The notes: a model not told the origin generated them from the letters alone. A stretch of DNA of 64,000 nucleotides from Faeciplasma gallinarum (GCA_018711085.1 DVIR01000030.1:62001-126000); one strand, 5' to 3'; numbered from the stretch's first letter, positions 16,898 through 25,726 are shown. Numbers and translations: made by a program.

Positions 16898-17286
16898 TAG
16901 GTTTTCACGGCTTTGTCGGGTCATAGGTGCTGTCAGTTTTGACCACCTTTACTCCGGTTAAAGCTACTTTGTCGGGAAACGATATATGATGCGTTTTTAG
17001 GGAGCTGCGGGAATCGCAGCTCCTTAATTTTTTGACGCTTTAACGTCTTTGAAAAACCTGCGGAGCGATTGGGCAAAGTATGGAGTTTGATAATATCCCC
17101 TAAACCTACGGGATACAAACTGCTTATCGTATCTGACCACTTGTAACTCAGACGTAAACGTTAGTATGTGCGGATATAGGGCTTGAAAGGCTTTGAAAAA
17201 AGCACAAAACCCTTGGTTTTATGACGCATTGACCACGTTAACGTCTTTGAAAGAGCCTGCGGAGAGATTGGGCGAAATATGTGGTC
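16880..17286 (+). repeat. Diverged ~195-bp tandem units repeating the 3' end of rplA
   Basis: The rplA terminal codons (A-K-Y-G-V-stop, 16880-16897) reappear at 17073-17090 as GCA AAG TAT GGA GTT TGA. They reappear again, degraded, at 17272-17286 (GCG AAA TAT GTG). Spacing is 193 and 199 bases. The last two are preceded by a shared block (aacgtctttgaaa..cctgcggag.gattggg). The intervening 170-180 bases align only patchily (TGACCAC, AAACG..AT.TG.GCG, AGGG hairpin region). No independent gene is visible from 16898 to 17686. Confidence 0.6.
17001..17033 (+). terminator. Terminator downstream of rplA
   Basis: Stem GGAGCTGCG/CGCAGCTCC with a five-base loop followed by TTAATTTTTT. Confidence 0.85.
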
Positions 17287-17471
17287 TTGGCGACGGGGCG
17301 GAGAAAAACTCATATTCTTTTACCGCCGAGTTTATCCCCATACCATGTGAAACCACGCACCGCTGATGAGACGCATCATGCCCTCGGCAAGGTCTTTGGC
17401 TTTAAGCGGCGCATGCATGCGCTTGCGGGCACATGCGCTTGCGGACAAACGAAAAAATTTAAATTCAGGTG

Positions 17472-17500
17472 TTGACAATCTCCGATTTATGTGATATAAA
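17472..17500 (+). promoter_or_regulatory. Promoter of rplJ-rplL
   Basis: TTGACA, 17 bases, TATAAA, just upstream of the L10 leader. Confidence 0.8.
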
Positions 17501-17513
17501 TAATATGCTTCGT

Positions 17514-17640
17514 TTCTTAAGACAGCAGGTGGCTGCCGTTTATGGCATGTCCGTAAGTCCTGCCGAGGAAAAAGGCTATAGTTAAACACTATCTGCTGAT
17601 TTTATCCTTGCTGCTCTTGAGTGCGGCAGGGTTTTTTATT
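17514..17640 (+). promoter_or_regulatory. L10 ribosomal-protein leader with attenuator
   Basis: The leader before rplJ contains the typical L10-binding segments (gtaagtcctgccgaggaaaaaggc near 17550-17575, after a cagcaggtggctgccg stem) and then a 9-bp hairpin CCTTGCTGC/GCGGCAGGG followed by TTTTTTATTT (17606-17640). In Bacillota excess L10 (with L7/L12) binds such leaders and represses the operon. The assignment rests on position and sequence resemblance. Confidence 0.75.
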
Positions 17641-17686
17641 TATATGATTCGAGGCATTGCTACTAACGTACAAAGAGGTGAACAAA

Positions 17687-18190
17687 ATGCCCAACGAAAA
17701 GGTTTTAAGCGAAAAGAAAGCCAAGGTTGAACAGATAGCAGAGCTTCTTAAATCATCTGTTGCCGGTGTGCTCGTTGACTACAGCGGAATAACCGTTGAG
17801 GACGACACAAAGCTCCGCAAGGAGTTGAGAGAGGCGGGAGTTAAGTACTTTGTAGAAAAGAACACTTTGCTCAGGCTCGCCATGAACCAGACAGGTCACG
17901 ATGCTCTTACAAACGTGCTCAGCGGAACGACTGCAATTGCAGTTTCGGACGACGAGACCGCCGCTGCAAGAATACTCGGTGCGTATGCTGAAAACCACGA
18001 AAACTTCAAGCTCAAGGCCGGATACATCGGCTCTGAGATCTACGACGAGGCAGGCGTAATGGCTATCTCCAAGATACCTTCCAAGAACGACCTTCTTGCA
18101 CAGCTCGTCGGCTCCTTACAGGGACCCATTCAGAAGCTCGCCGCCACACTGGCTGCGGTTGCGGAGTCCAAAGAGGGAGAAGCTGCCTGA
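17687..18190 (+). CDS. rplJ: Ribosomal protein L10 (uL10)
   Basis: 167 residues from the ATG at 17687 (AGAGGTGA upstream), beginning MPNEKVLSEKKAKVEQIAEL. It contains the rRNA-binding N-terminal domain (VDYSGITVEDDTKLRKELRE) and the C-terminal helix that carries L7/L12 dimers (SLQGPIQKLAATLAAVAES). It anchors the ribosomal stalk. It is autoregulated through the leader directly upstream. Confidence 0.96.
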   Translation: MPNEKVLSEKKAKVEQIAELLKSSVAGVLVDYSGITVEDDTKLRKELREAGVKYFVEKNTLLRLAMNQTGHDALTNVLSGTTAIAVSDDETAAARILGAYAENHENFKLKAGYIGSEIYDEAGVMAISKIPSKNDLLAQLVGSLQGPIQKLAATLAAVAESKEGEAA

Positions 18191-18266
18191 TAATTGCGCT
18201 GCGTGAGTGCTGCGCGGATCAAACCATGAAACATGGAAAATAATTTTACAAAGGAGAATACTTAAA

Positions 18267-18638
18267 ATGGCTTCAGAGAAGATTTTAAAGTTTGTTGAAG
18301 ATATCAAGGGTCTTTCTGTTCTCGAGCTCAAGGAGCTTGTTGACGCGATCCAGGAGGAATTCGGAGTTACCGCTGCTATAGCTGCTGCTCCCGCTGCAGG
18401 TGCAGGCGCTGCCGCTGCTGCTGAGAAGACTGAGTTTGACGTTGTCCTCGCTTCCTTCGGCGACAGTAAGATGGGCGTCATCAAGGCTGTAAAGGACATC
18501 TTGGGTCTTGGACTCAAGGAGGCTAAGGAGTTCGTCGAGGCTGCTCCTAAGACTGTCAAGGAAGGCGCTTCAAAGGCTGAGGCTGACGAGATCAAGGCTA
18601 AGCTCGAAGAGGCCGGCGCTACTGTTGAGATAAAGTAA
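18267..18638 (+). CDS. rplL: Ribosomal protein L7/L12 (bL12)
   Basis: 123 residues from the ATG at 18267 (AAAGGAGAATACTTAAA upstream). It has an N-terminal dimer domain, an Ala-rich hinge (AAIAAAPAAGAGAAAAA) and a C-terminal factor-binding domain (GLGLKEAKEFVEAAPKTVKE). It recruits translation GTPases to the stalk. The gene order rplJ-rplL is standard, but rpoB does not follow: the next gene is the convergent degV. Confidence 0.97.
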   Translation: MASEKILKFVEDIKGLSVLELKELVDAIQEEFGVTAAIAAAPAAGAGAAAAAEKTEFDVVLASFGDSKMGVIKAVKDILGLGLKEAKEFVEAAPKTVKEGASKAEADEIKAKLEEAGATVEIK

Positions 18639-18832
18639 TCCGTTTACTTTGTTTTTATGAAGGCGGTGTTCCGCCTGTGATTCGCGCGCTTTTGGCGCGG
18701 ACGCTGTGCCGTCATGCATGCTTGTGATGCGTGAGCGGGCAGCAGAATCATTACTTTCATTACCATTGCCTTATTCTTATTCTTGTTGTTGTTATCTCTT
18801 TTTGTGCTTATTTTTCTCGCAAAAAGAGGAGA

Positions 18833-18872
18833 AAGACGCCCACGCGAATCCTGCCCGGGCGTCTTTTCTTTG
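18833..18872 (+). terminator. Probable terminator of the rplJL operon
   Basis: AAGACGCCC pairs with GGGCGTCTT across a 15-base loop, followed by TTCTTT, about 200 bases after rplL. The gap to here (18639-18832) shows no gene; it holds a GGCGG-tgtt-CCGCC stem and T-rich sequence. Confidence 0.7.
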
Positions 18873-18956
18873 CAAAAAATTCGCATTGCGTTTTGCGCTG
18901 TGCGCATTGCGCTGTGCGCATTGCGCATTGGATATGCATGCGAACATATAAAAACA

Positions 18957-18997
18957 CCCGCCGGAACTTGTTTTCGTTTCGGCGGGCAATTTTTTTG
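18957..18997 (+). terminator. Second terminator-like hairpin before degV
   Basis: CCCGCCG...CGGCGGG followed by CAATTTTTTT. It lies beyond a run of 14-bp repeats (ttgcgctgtgcgca, about 18890-18930). It may serve as a back-up terminator for the rplJL transcript. Confidence 0.7.
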
Positions 18998-19056
18998 TTT
19001 AAATCATGGTGCGCATAGAATATGCAGCGCATAGAATATGCGTGCGCATAGAATAT

Positions 19057-19227
19057 GCAGCGCCGCATAACAGGAAAACCGTTCAAACTTACGGCCTATA
19101 CAAACCTTCAGGCGCCAAGTGAACTATGCCGCACATTCGGAATTTGCAGCGCCGCATAACAGGAAAACCGTTCAAACTTACGGCCTATACAAACCTTCAG
19201 GCGCTAAATGCACTATCCCGCACATTC
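19057..19227 (-). repeat. 89-bp direct duplication of the degV 3' end
   Basis: Copies 19146-19227 and 19057-19138 are 82 bases long with a period of 89. On the minus strand the first contains the last 16 codons of the degV reading (MCGIVHLAPEGLYRP-stop) plus about 33 bases beyond. The second repeats this with four base changes, all synonymous (GGG/GGC, GTG/GTT, CAT/CAC, TTA/TTG). Beyond them, near 19010-19056, gcgcatagaatatgc occurs three times. Confidence 0.85.
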
Positions 19228-19272
19228 CTGGGCCGACATGTGCGCCGATAATAGGCGAGAGCATCATGCAGC

Positions 19273-20070
19273 TTATGCCGGCGGAGGGTTGAACTCCCTT
19301 ATCTGCTCGCACAGGTACTCCGCGCGATCGGGAGCGTCCGCATGCGCCACAAACACCCTTTCCCCCTGCTCATGGGTAGAATGAGCCTTGTACAGCTCCA
19401 AAAGCTCGTTCATTGCGCCCTTTGCGCCCCTTTTCTTCTCGAACGCCGAAAGCGTGCCGTCGGTGTTTATTTTAAGTATGGGCTTGATGTTGAGCGCAGT
19501 GCCGACAACGGCGGTTGCGGGGGATATTCTGCCGCCCCGCTTTAAATGCATGAGATCCTCCACCATAAACCAGTGGTATATTCTCAGCCTGTTTTCCTCC
19601 AGCCACGCGGCGTTTTCCTCTATACTCATGCCCGCCTCGCGGTTTTTCACCGCAAGCTCTATCAGCATGCCCATTCCCACGGTTGCGCCGAGCGAATCAA
19701 CGCTCACAAGCTTTGCGCCGGTGTCCTTGTACTTTTCGTTTAAGTCGTTTGCCGCAAGGAGCGACGAGCTGTACGTGCTCGACAGGCCGCTCGAAGGGGA
19801 AAGGTACAAAACCGACATTCCCTTTGACATGTAGGGCTTAAAGCTCTCTTCATACTGATACGGGGAAATCTGAGTGGTGTGTGTCAGCACTCCCGCGCGC
19901 TGGCCGTCATAAAACGCCTTTAAAACCTCCGGCGGCTCTATGCAGTCGCAAATTCTCTGCTCGTCGCCCAAGCTGTAGCTCATCGGCAGGAACATAACGC
20001 CCTTTTCCTTTGCGTATTCCGCGGGTATATCTGCCGAAATGTCCGAAAATATTATGTATTCCTGGCTCAT
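19273..20070 (-). CDS. DegV family lipid-binding protein, C-terminus lost by a frameshift
   Basis: DegV proteins bind fatty acids; the Bacillus homologues FakB1/2 feed the fatty-acid kinase. Readable are the N-terminal domain (FSDISADIPAEYAKEKG), the TTQISPYQYEESF motif and PSSGLSSTYSSSLLAANDL. The frame stops early at NPPPA (265 residues). In another frame, directly downstream, follows ISCMMLSPIIGAHVGPG, the conserved DegV C-terminal motif, ending at a TAA at 19178-19180. One missing base near 19282-19290 would join them into about 297 residues (19178-20070). It may be a true mutation, a sequencing error or, less likely, a recoding site. AGGACAACC precedes the ATG. Confidence 0.8.
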   Translation of the reverse strand: MSQEYIIFSDISADIPAEYAKEKGVMFLPMSYSLGDEQRICDCIEPPEVLKAFYDGQRAGVLTHTTQISPYQYEESFKPYMSKGMSVLYLSPSSGLSSTYSSSLLAANDLNEKYKDTGAKLVSVDSLGATVGMGMLIELAVKNREAGMSIEENAAWLEENRLRIYHWFMVEDLMHLKRGGRISPATAVVGTALNIKPILKINTDGTLSAFEKKRGAKGAMNELLELYKAHSTHEQGERVFVAHADAPDRAEYLCEQIREFNPPPA

Positions 20071-20185
20071 GGTTGTCCTCTGTCCTCATTTATTTTTTGC
20101 GCAAAAATGCGTTCCTGCCGCAGCTTTTGCCGCAGTCGAAAACGCACCGTGCATATATTTATTTTACGCCTTGAAAAAGCGTCCT

Positions 20186-21067
20186 TTAAAGCTGCGGCGG
20201 ATAAACTCCGCTTTCATGCAAAGCCTTGAGCTTGTTTTCAACGTCCTCCTTGTCGGCTTTGTATGTTATGCCGAACCACTTGTCGTGAGACGGGGTTGCA
20301 AGCACCGTCATCTCGCCCGACGCGAGCAGGTCGTTAACCATTACCGGCAGCAGGCACTCTGCCTTTATCTCGTCCGGCTTTAAGCCCTTCAAAAAGTCCT
20401 CAAAGTAGCGCTGCATCCTGCCCAAAACGTCCTGATGGAAGCCCCAGAAGTTCATCGAAACCTCCGACTCGGGGTCAATCTCGCCGTTTTCGCCTACAAT
20501 CACGCCGTCCTTGGGAACTATGCCGCCCGTCTCATCGACCTTGACGAGCTTGCCGTCCTTGACGGAGCATATGCCCCTTGTGACTGCGCCGTTGTCGCTC
20601 ACGGTGTTTTTGAGTATGTATGTGACCATTGCGGCGTCCGATGCGCCCTTCAGGCGTGTCAGGAAGTCGTGCATCAAGACAAAGCACTCCTTGCCGTAAT
20701 AGTCGTCTGCGTTGACGGTTGCAAACGGCTCGGTCAAATACTCCTTGGCGCACAGAACAGCGTGCACCGTGCCGAAGGGCTTTACCCTCTCGGGCGGGAG
20801 CACATAAAAGTCGGGCAGGGAAGAATAGTCCTGTGTGGCGTACTCAAGCTCCACTCTGTCCTTAAACTTCTCGCCGACAGTGTTTTTGACCGTATCGACC
20901 ATTTCGTCCTTTAATACAAAGACCACCTTGTTAAATCCTGCCTCTATGGCGTCATGAATGGAGTACTCCATCAATATCTCGCCCTGCGGTCCTACGTGGG
21001 ATATCTGCTTATCCCCGCCGAAGCGCGAGCCGAGTCCGGCAGCCAATACCAAAAGCGTAGTTTTCAT
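20186..21067 (-). CDS. Sugar-phosphate nucleotidyltransferase family protein
   Basis: 293 residues with an N-terminal NTP-transferase signature (LLVLAAGLGSRFGGDKQ) and a metal/substrate region (FATVNADDYYGKE). This type (NTP_transferase fold like UTP-glucose-1-phosphate uridylyltransferases) makes NDP-sugars; the exact sugar cannot be told. GGGAGATGTTTTT precedes the ATG. It is downstream of gtrA on the same strand and has its own promoter at 21106-21134, fitting a cell-surface polysaccharide role. Confidence 0.85.
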   Translation of the reverse strand: MKTTLLVLAAGLGSRFGGDKQISHVGPQGEILMEYSIHDAIEAGFNKVVFVLKDEMVDTVKNTVGEKFKDRVELEYATQDYSSLPDFYVLPPERVKPFGTVHAVLCAKEYLTEPFATVNADDYYGKECFVLMHDFLTRLKGASDAAMVTYILKNTVSDNGAVTRGICSVKDGKLVKVDETGGIVPKDGVIVGENGEIDPESEVSMNFWGFHQDVLGRMQRYFEDFLKGLKPDEIKAECLLPVMVNDLLASGEMTVLATPSHDKWFGITYKADKEDVENKLKALHESGVYPPQL

Positions 21068-21105
21068 AAAAACATCTCCCTTTAAATCAGGTTTATATCA
21101 ATACA

Positions 21106-21134
21106 ATAATAATTTATCTTCTTTAATATGTCAA
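21106..21134 (-). promoter_or_regulatory. Predicted promoter of the nucleotidyltransferase gene
   Basis: On the minus strand TTGACA, 17 bases, TATTAT, about 40 bases before the start codon. Confidence 0.7.
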
Positions 21135-21200
21135 TCACACGGAAAGCTTTGCGCTAAAATTTGCGCCCGAGTATCCGCATACTGAATACTCTGCGTATAT

Positions 21201-21824
21201 TTACTTCTTTATATTCTCGTCCGTAATATCCGTGCCGCTGTTTCGGGAAGTATTTTTTCCCCGACGTATGCGAAAGATCAGCTTTTTTTGCACGAAATAG
21301 TTAAAGACGAACATCACAGCCTCGGCGATGGGCTTTGATATCCATGTGGGTATGTGAAGCAGCCGCACGAGTATTTCAAGTATGACAAAGGTCTTTATCA
21401 CAAAGCTGAACGCCGCAAGTCCGTAGTACCCGCCCATCTGCGCAAGCGCGCCCTTTGTCGAGCGAAAGACCCACAGGCGGTTTATGTGAAAGTTTAGCTG
21501 AGAGCTGCACAAAAAAGCCGCGACCGCCGCGATTTCCATGGCTGCCGGAACACCCGAGAGCGCATATTCAAGGGCGAGCAGCACCGCATAATCGACTATG
21601 AAGGCGATAACGGAGGATATGAAGTAACGCACCGGCTTTTCGCCGAGCAGCATTTTTGCGATGCTCACGGGCGATTCGCGGTTTTTAAGCGCCGCCGCGA
21701 GCTTTTTAGCTATGCCGATTTCGCCGTTTTCGACGTTTTCGACGTTTTCGCTGTCGTTTCCGCCGTTCGGGCCGTTCATGACGTCCGGATTATTCCTGCC
21801 TTGCGGGTTGTTTTCGCGTCTCAT
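21201..21824 (-). CDS. GtrA family membrane protein
   Basis: 207 residues. A hydrophilic N-terminus with a short Asn/Glu repeat (ENVENVENGE) is followed by four membrane helices of the GtrA domain (about 70-185, RYFISSVIAFIVDYAVLLAL ... YFVQKKLIFR). GtrA-like proteins act in translocating lipid-linked sugars for surface glycosylation. The neighbouring nucleotidyltransferase supports that. AAGGAGGAATCAC precedes the ATG. Confidence 0.88.
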   Translation of the reverse strand: MRRENNPQGRNNPDVMNGPNGGNDSENVENVENGEIGIAKKLAAALKNRESPVSIAKMLLGEKPVRYFISSVIAFIVDYAVLLALEYALSGVPAAMEIAAVAAFLCSSQLNFHINRLWVFRSTKGALAQMGGYYGLAAFSFVIKTFVILEILVRLLHIPTWISKPIAEAVMFVFNYFVQKKLIFRIRRGKNTSRNSGTDITDENIKK

Positions 21825-21956
21825 GTGATTCCTCCTTTTTTATATGGTCAGGCGTCTGTGCCTGCAACGCCTATTATGTCACATTCGCGGGGAAAATACA
21901 AGCGTGAAATCTACATCTTAGCTAAATATCGAGGGTAATTTAGAAGAATTTTTTCC

Positions 21957-21985
21957 TTGACATTGCGGGTGGATCGTTGTAAAAT
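21957..21985 (+). promoter_or_regulatory. Predicted promoter of the ABC exporter operon
   Basis: TTGACA, 17 bases, TAAAAT, about 50 bases upstream of the first ABC gene. Confidence 0.7.
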
Positions 21986-22033
21986 ATACGAGTAAGTTAA
22001 GTAGTTAATTAAATATGAAAGGATAGTGTAAGT

Positions 22034-23803
22034 ATGCTCAAGACATTGGCTAAGAGCGTCCGCGAATACAAAAAACCCGCGCTCATTACGCCGATATTCG
22101 TAATCTTTGAAGTGGTTTTGGACTGCATTATTCCCTTTATCATTGCAGACCTTGTAAACACCATACAAGCAGGCGACGCCGAGATGGGATACATACTCCG
22201 CTCAGGCGTGCTTCTTGCCGTGATGGCGCTTTTGTCGCTGCTGTTCGGAACTTTAGCAGCGTTTACATGCTCGGACGCATCCTGCGGACTTGCAAAAAAC
22301 CTGCGGCACGACGTCTTTGAAAGGATTCAGGCATTTTCGTTTGAGAACATCGACAAGTTCTCCACATCGTCTTTGGTGACGAGGCTTACAACCGATATTT
22401 CAAACATCCAGATGGCGTACATGATGATAATAAGAACCGCCATACGCTCCCCGCTCATGCTGATTTTCTCATTCATAATGGCGTTTGTGATGGGCGGAAA
22501 GATGGCATGGATATTTGTCTTTGTAGTGCCGATTTTAGGCGTGGGACTGTACGTGGTATCAAAGCTTGCAATGCCCCGCTTCAGAAGAGTTTTCAAAAAG
22601 TACGACACCTTAAACAACTCCATTCAGGAGAACGTCAAGGGCATAAGAGTTGTAAAGAGCTTTGTGCGTGAGGACTACGAGCAAAAGAAGTTCGACGCTG
22701 CGGCTCAGGACGTATGCCGCGACTTCACCGTTGCGGAGAGAATAGTGGCTTTAAACGGCCCGCTCATGCAGTTCTGCCTTTACGCTGTAATGGTGTTCAC
22801 CCTCACCTTCGGCTCATACCTGATAATCACCACAAACCGCATGGCCTTAGACGTAGGACAGATCTCGGCGCTTTTGACCTACAGCTTCATGATGCTCTCA
22901 AGCCTTATGATGCTCTCGATGATATTCGTCATGATAACCATGGCGGACGAGTCGGCAAAGCGTGTGTGCGAGGTTTTGACCGAGCAGACCACTCTTACCA
23001 ACCCCGAGAACCCGATATATGACATAAAGGACGGCTCCATAGACTTCAACCACGTCAGCTTCAAGTACTCAAAGAAAGCGAAGAAGTTTGCGCTTGAGGA
23101 CATAGACCTGCACATAAAATCGGGCGAAACCATAGGAATAATAGGCGGAACCGGTTCCTCGAAGTCGTCGCTCATACAGCTTATTTCAAGGCTTTACGAC
23201 GTGACGGAGGGAGAAGTTTTAGTCGGCGGCGTGGACGTAAGAAAGTACGACCTCGAAACGCTCCGCAACAACGTCGCGGTTGTTTTGCAGAAAAACCTTT
23301 TGTTCTCCGGAACGATAAAGGAAAACCTGCGCTGGGGAAATGAAAACGCGACGGACGAAGAGATAATCCAGGCGTGCAAGCTCGCATGCGCAGATGAGTT
23401 TGTCGAGACCTTCCCCAAGAAGTACGACACATACATCGAGCAGGGCGGAGCAAACGTGTCCGGCGGACAGAAGCAGAGGCTCTGCATAGCAAGAGCGCTC
23501 TTAAAGAACCCCAAGATACTCATCTTAGACGACTCCACAAGCGCGGTTGACACCAAGACCGACGCCAAGATAAGAGCCGCCATGCGCACATACATCCCCG
23601 ACACCACAAAGATAATCATAGCTCAAAGAACCGCCTCCGTAGAGGACGCGGACAGGATTATAGTAATGGATGCGGGAAAGATTGCGGCATTCGGAACTCA
23701 CGAAGAGCTGCTTAAAACCAACGACATCTACAGAGAAATCTACATTTCTCAGAACAAAGCAGAATCTGACAGAAAGGTGGCGGGTGAAAATGCAGCAAAC
23801 TAA
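22034..23803 (+). CDS. ABC exporter half-transporter, degenerate-site subunit
   Basis: 589 residues: six membrane helices (about 15-310), then an ATPase domain with Walker A GGTGSSKSS (about 371-379), signature VSGGQ (about 475) and Walker B ILILDDSTS (about 495). The residue after the Walker B Asp is Asp where the catalytic Glu normally sits, as in heterodimeric exporters with one degenerate ATP site (TM287/288, BmrCD types). The next gene overlaps its end and supplies the canonical partner. AAAGGA lies 11 bases before the ATG. The substrate (drug, lipid or peptide) is unknown. Confidence 0.9.
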   Translation: MLKTLAKSVREYKKPALITPIFVIFEVVLDCIIPFIIADLVNTIQAGDAEMGYILRSGVLLAVMALLSLLFGTLAAFTCSDASCGLAKNLRHDVFERIQAFSFENIDKFSTSSLVTRLTTDISNIQMAYMMIIRTAIRSPLMLIFSFIMAFVMGGKMAWIFVFVVPILGVGLYVVSKLAMPRFRRVFKKYDTLNNSIQENVKGIRVVKSFVREDYEQKKFDAAAQDVCRDFTVAERIVALNGPLMQFCLYAVMVFTLTFGSYLIITTNRMALDVGQISALLTYSFMMLSSLMMLSMIFVMITMADESAKRVCEVLTEQTTLTNPENPIYDIKDGSIDFNHVSFKYSKKAKKFALEDIDLHIKSGETIGIIGGTGSSKSSLIQLISRLYDVTEGEVLVGGVDVRKYDLETLRNNVAVVLQKNLLFSGTIKENLRWGNENATDEEIIQACKLACADEFVETFPKKYDTYIEQGGANVSGGQKQRLCIARALLKNPKILILDDSTSAVDTKTDAKIRAAMRTYIPDTTKIIIAQRTASVEDADRIIVMDAGKIAAFGTHEELLKTNDIYREIYISQNKAESDRKVAGENAAN

Positions 23804-25679
23804 ATCAAAGCTCGGCCTTTTGCTCAGGCTCTACAGGCAGATGTTCCGCTACTATCCCGTGCTGCTCCCTCTGTCCTTCGTGCTGATAATATTCAACGCG
23901 GTAGTGAGAAGTATCCCCTCGATATTCATGCAGAACGTCATCGAGATGATAGAAGAGGCTAACGGCGCATGGGCGGACGTTTCGCCGAGGATAATCGGCG
24001 CAGTTGCGCTGCTTGCGGGATTTTACGTGATATCGCTGATTGCGGACTTTGCTTTCTCGCAGATGATGGCTGTCATCACACAGGGAACGCTTGCAAAGCT
24101 CAGAGAGCAGATGTTCTCAAACATGCAAAAGCTCCCGATAAAGTACTTTGACACAAACGACCACGGCGACATCATGAGCCACTACACAAACGATATAGAC
24201 ACCCTCCGTCAGATGATATCGCAAAGTGTCCCTCAGATACTCATGTCTGCGGTTATGGTTGTGACGCTCTTTGTAATCATGATTTACTACAGCGTGCCGC
24301 TGGCAGCTATAGTTATAATCGGCGTAATACTCATGACGGTGTTCATCAAGAAGATAGGCGGCGGCTCGGCGAGATTCTTCTTCAGACAGCAGACATCCTT
24401 GGGTAAAGTCGAGGGCTTTGCCGAGGAGATAATGAACGGACAGAAAGTCGTAAAGGTGTTCTGCCACGAGGAAAGAGCGCAGGCGGACTTCGACAAGCTC
24501 AACGATGCGTTGTTTGAGGACTCCAACCGCGCAAACAAGTACGCCAACACCTTAGGACCCCTCCTTTACAACATAGGAAACATCCTTTACGTTGTAGTTG
24601 CGATTTTGGGCGGACTGCTCCTAATCAACAACGCTCCCAACCTCAGCATAGCGGGCGCGGCAATGTCTATAAGCATAGTAGTTCCGTTCTTGAACATAAC
24701 CAAGCAGTTCACCGGAAGCATCAACCAGGTTTCGCACCAGATAAACCCCGTTGTTATGGGTATTGCGGGTGCTGAAAGAATATTTGAGCTGATGGATGAA
24801 AAGCACGAGGTTGACGACGGCTATGTAACCCTTGTAAACGCAAAATACGACCACGAAGGAAACCTGACCGAGTGCGAGGAGAGGACAAACCAGTGGGCGT
24901 GGAAGCATCCCCACTCGGCTGACGGAACGGTTACGTATGTTCCGCTGCAGGGCGACGTGAGAATGTTTGACGTGGACTTCGAGTATGAAAAGAACAAGCC
25001 CGTTTTGCACAACATCACCCTTTACGCTAAGCCGGGACAGAAGGTTGCATTTGTAGGAGCTACGGGTGCGGGCAAGACCACCATAACGAACCTCATCAAC
25101 CGTTTCTACGACATCGCAGACGGAAAGATCCGCTACGACGGCATAAACATCAACAAGATCAAAAAGGACGACCTGCGCCACTCCTTAGGAATCGTTTTGC
25201 AGGATACAAACCTCTTTACCGGAACGGTTATGGACAACATCCGCTACGGCAGGCTTGATGCGACGGACGAAGAGTGCATGGCTGCGGCTCAGCTTGCAGG
25301 CGCGGACGACTTCATAGAAAGACTGCCGGACGGCTATAACACCATGCTCACCCAAAACGGCTCCAACCTGTCTCAGGGTCAGCGCCAGCTCCTTTCAATC
25401 GCGCGTGTTGCGGTTGCGGACCCGCCGGTCATGATACTTGACGAGGCGACAAGCTCCATAGACACAAGAACCGAGGCTATAGTTCAGCGCGGAATGGACG
25501 CATTGATGGTGGGAAGAACAGTGTTCGTAATAGCGCACAGACTTTCAACCGTCAAGAACTCAGATGTTATAATTGTTTTGGATCACGGAAGAATCATCGA
25601 GCGCGGAAGCCACGAGGAGCTTTTGGCCCAGAAGGGTCAGTACTACCAGCTCTACACCGGCGCGTTCGAGCTTGAGTAA
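23790..25679 (+). CDS. ABC exporter half-transporter, catalytic subunit
   Basis: 629 residues from the ATG at 23790 (AAGGTGGCGGGTGAAA upstream), overlapping the previous gene by 14 bases. It has six membrane helices and an ATPase domain with canonical Walker A GATGAGKTT (about 420) and Walker B VMILDEATS with catalytic Glu (about 546-554). Its signature is LSQGQ rather than LSGGQ, the complement expected of a partner with a degenerate site. About 45 residues (395-440 region, TNQWAWKHPHSADGT) are inserted between the membrane and nucleotide-binding parts. Confidence 0.9.
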   Translation: MQQTKSKLGLLLRLYRQMFRYYPVLLPLSFVLIIFNAVVRSIPSIFMQNVIEMIEEANGAWADVSPRIIGAVALLAGFYVISLIADFAFSQMMAVITQGTLAKLREQMFSNMQKLPIKYFDTNDHGDIMSHYTNDIDTLRQMISQSVPQILMSAVMVVTLFVIMIYYSVPLAAIVIIGVILMTVFIKKIGGGSARFFFRQQTSLGKVEGFAEEIMNGQKVVKVFCHEERAQADFDKLNDALFEDSNRANKYANTLGPLLYNIGNILYVVVAILGGLLLINNAPNLSIAGAAMSISIVVPFLNITKQFTGSINQVSHQINPVVMGIAGAERIFELMDEKHEVDDGYVTLVNAKYDHEGNLTECEERTNQWAWKHPHSADGTVTYVPLQGDVRMFDVDFEYEKNKPVLHNITLYAKPGQKVAFVGATGAGKTTITNLINRFYDIADGKIRYDGININKIKKDDLRHSLGIVLQDTNLFTGTVMDNIRYGRLDATDEECMAAAQLAGADDFIERLPDGYNTMLTQNGSNLSQGQRQLLSIARVAVADPPVMILDEATSSIDTRTEAIVQRGMDALMVGRTVFVIAHRLSTVKNSDVIIVLDHGRIIERGSHEELLAQKGQYYQLYTGAFELE

Positions 25680-25726
25680 GCACCCTGACAAACCACATAT
25701 AACTCCGAAAAGTTATGTTTATAAAG

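Noticed and set aside
22034..25679. First ABC subunit as an inactive pseudogene because of the missing catalytic Glu
   Set aside because: One degenerate ATP site is normal in heterodimeric exporters and the partner subunit supplies the catalytic Glu.
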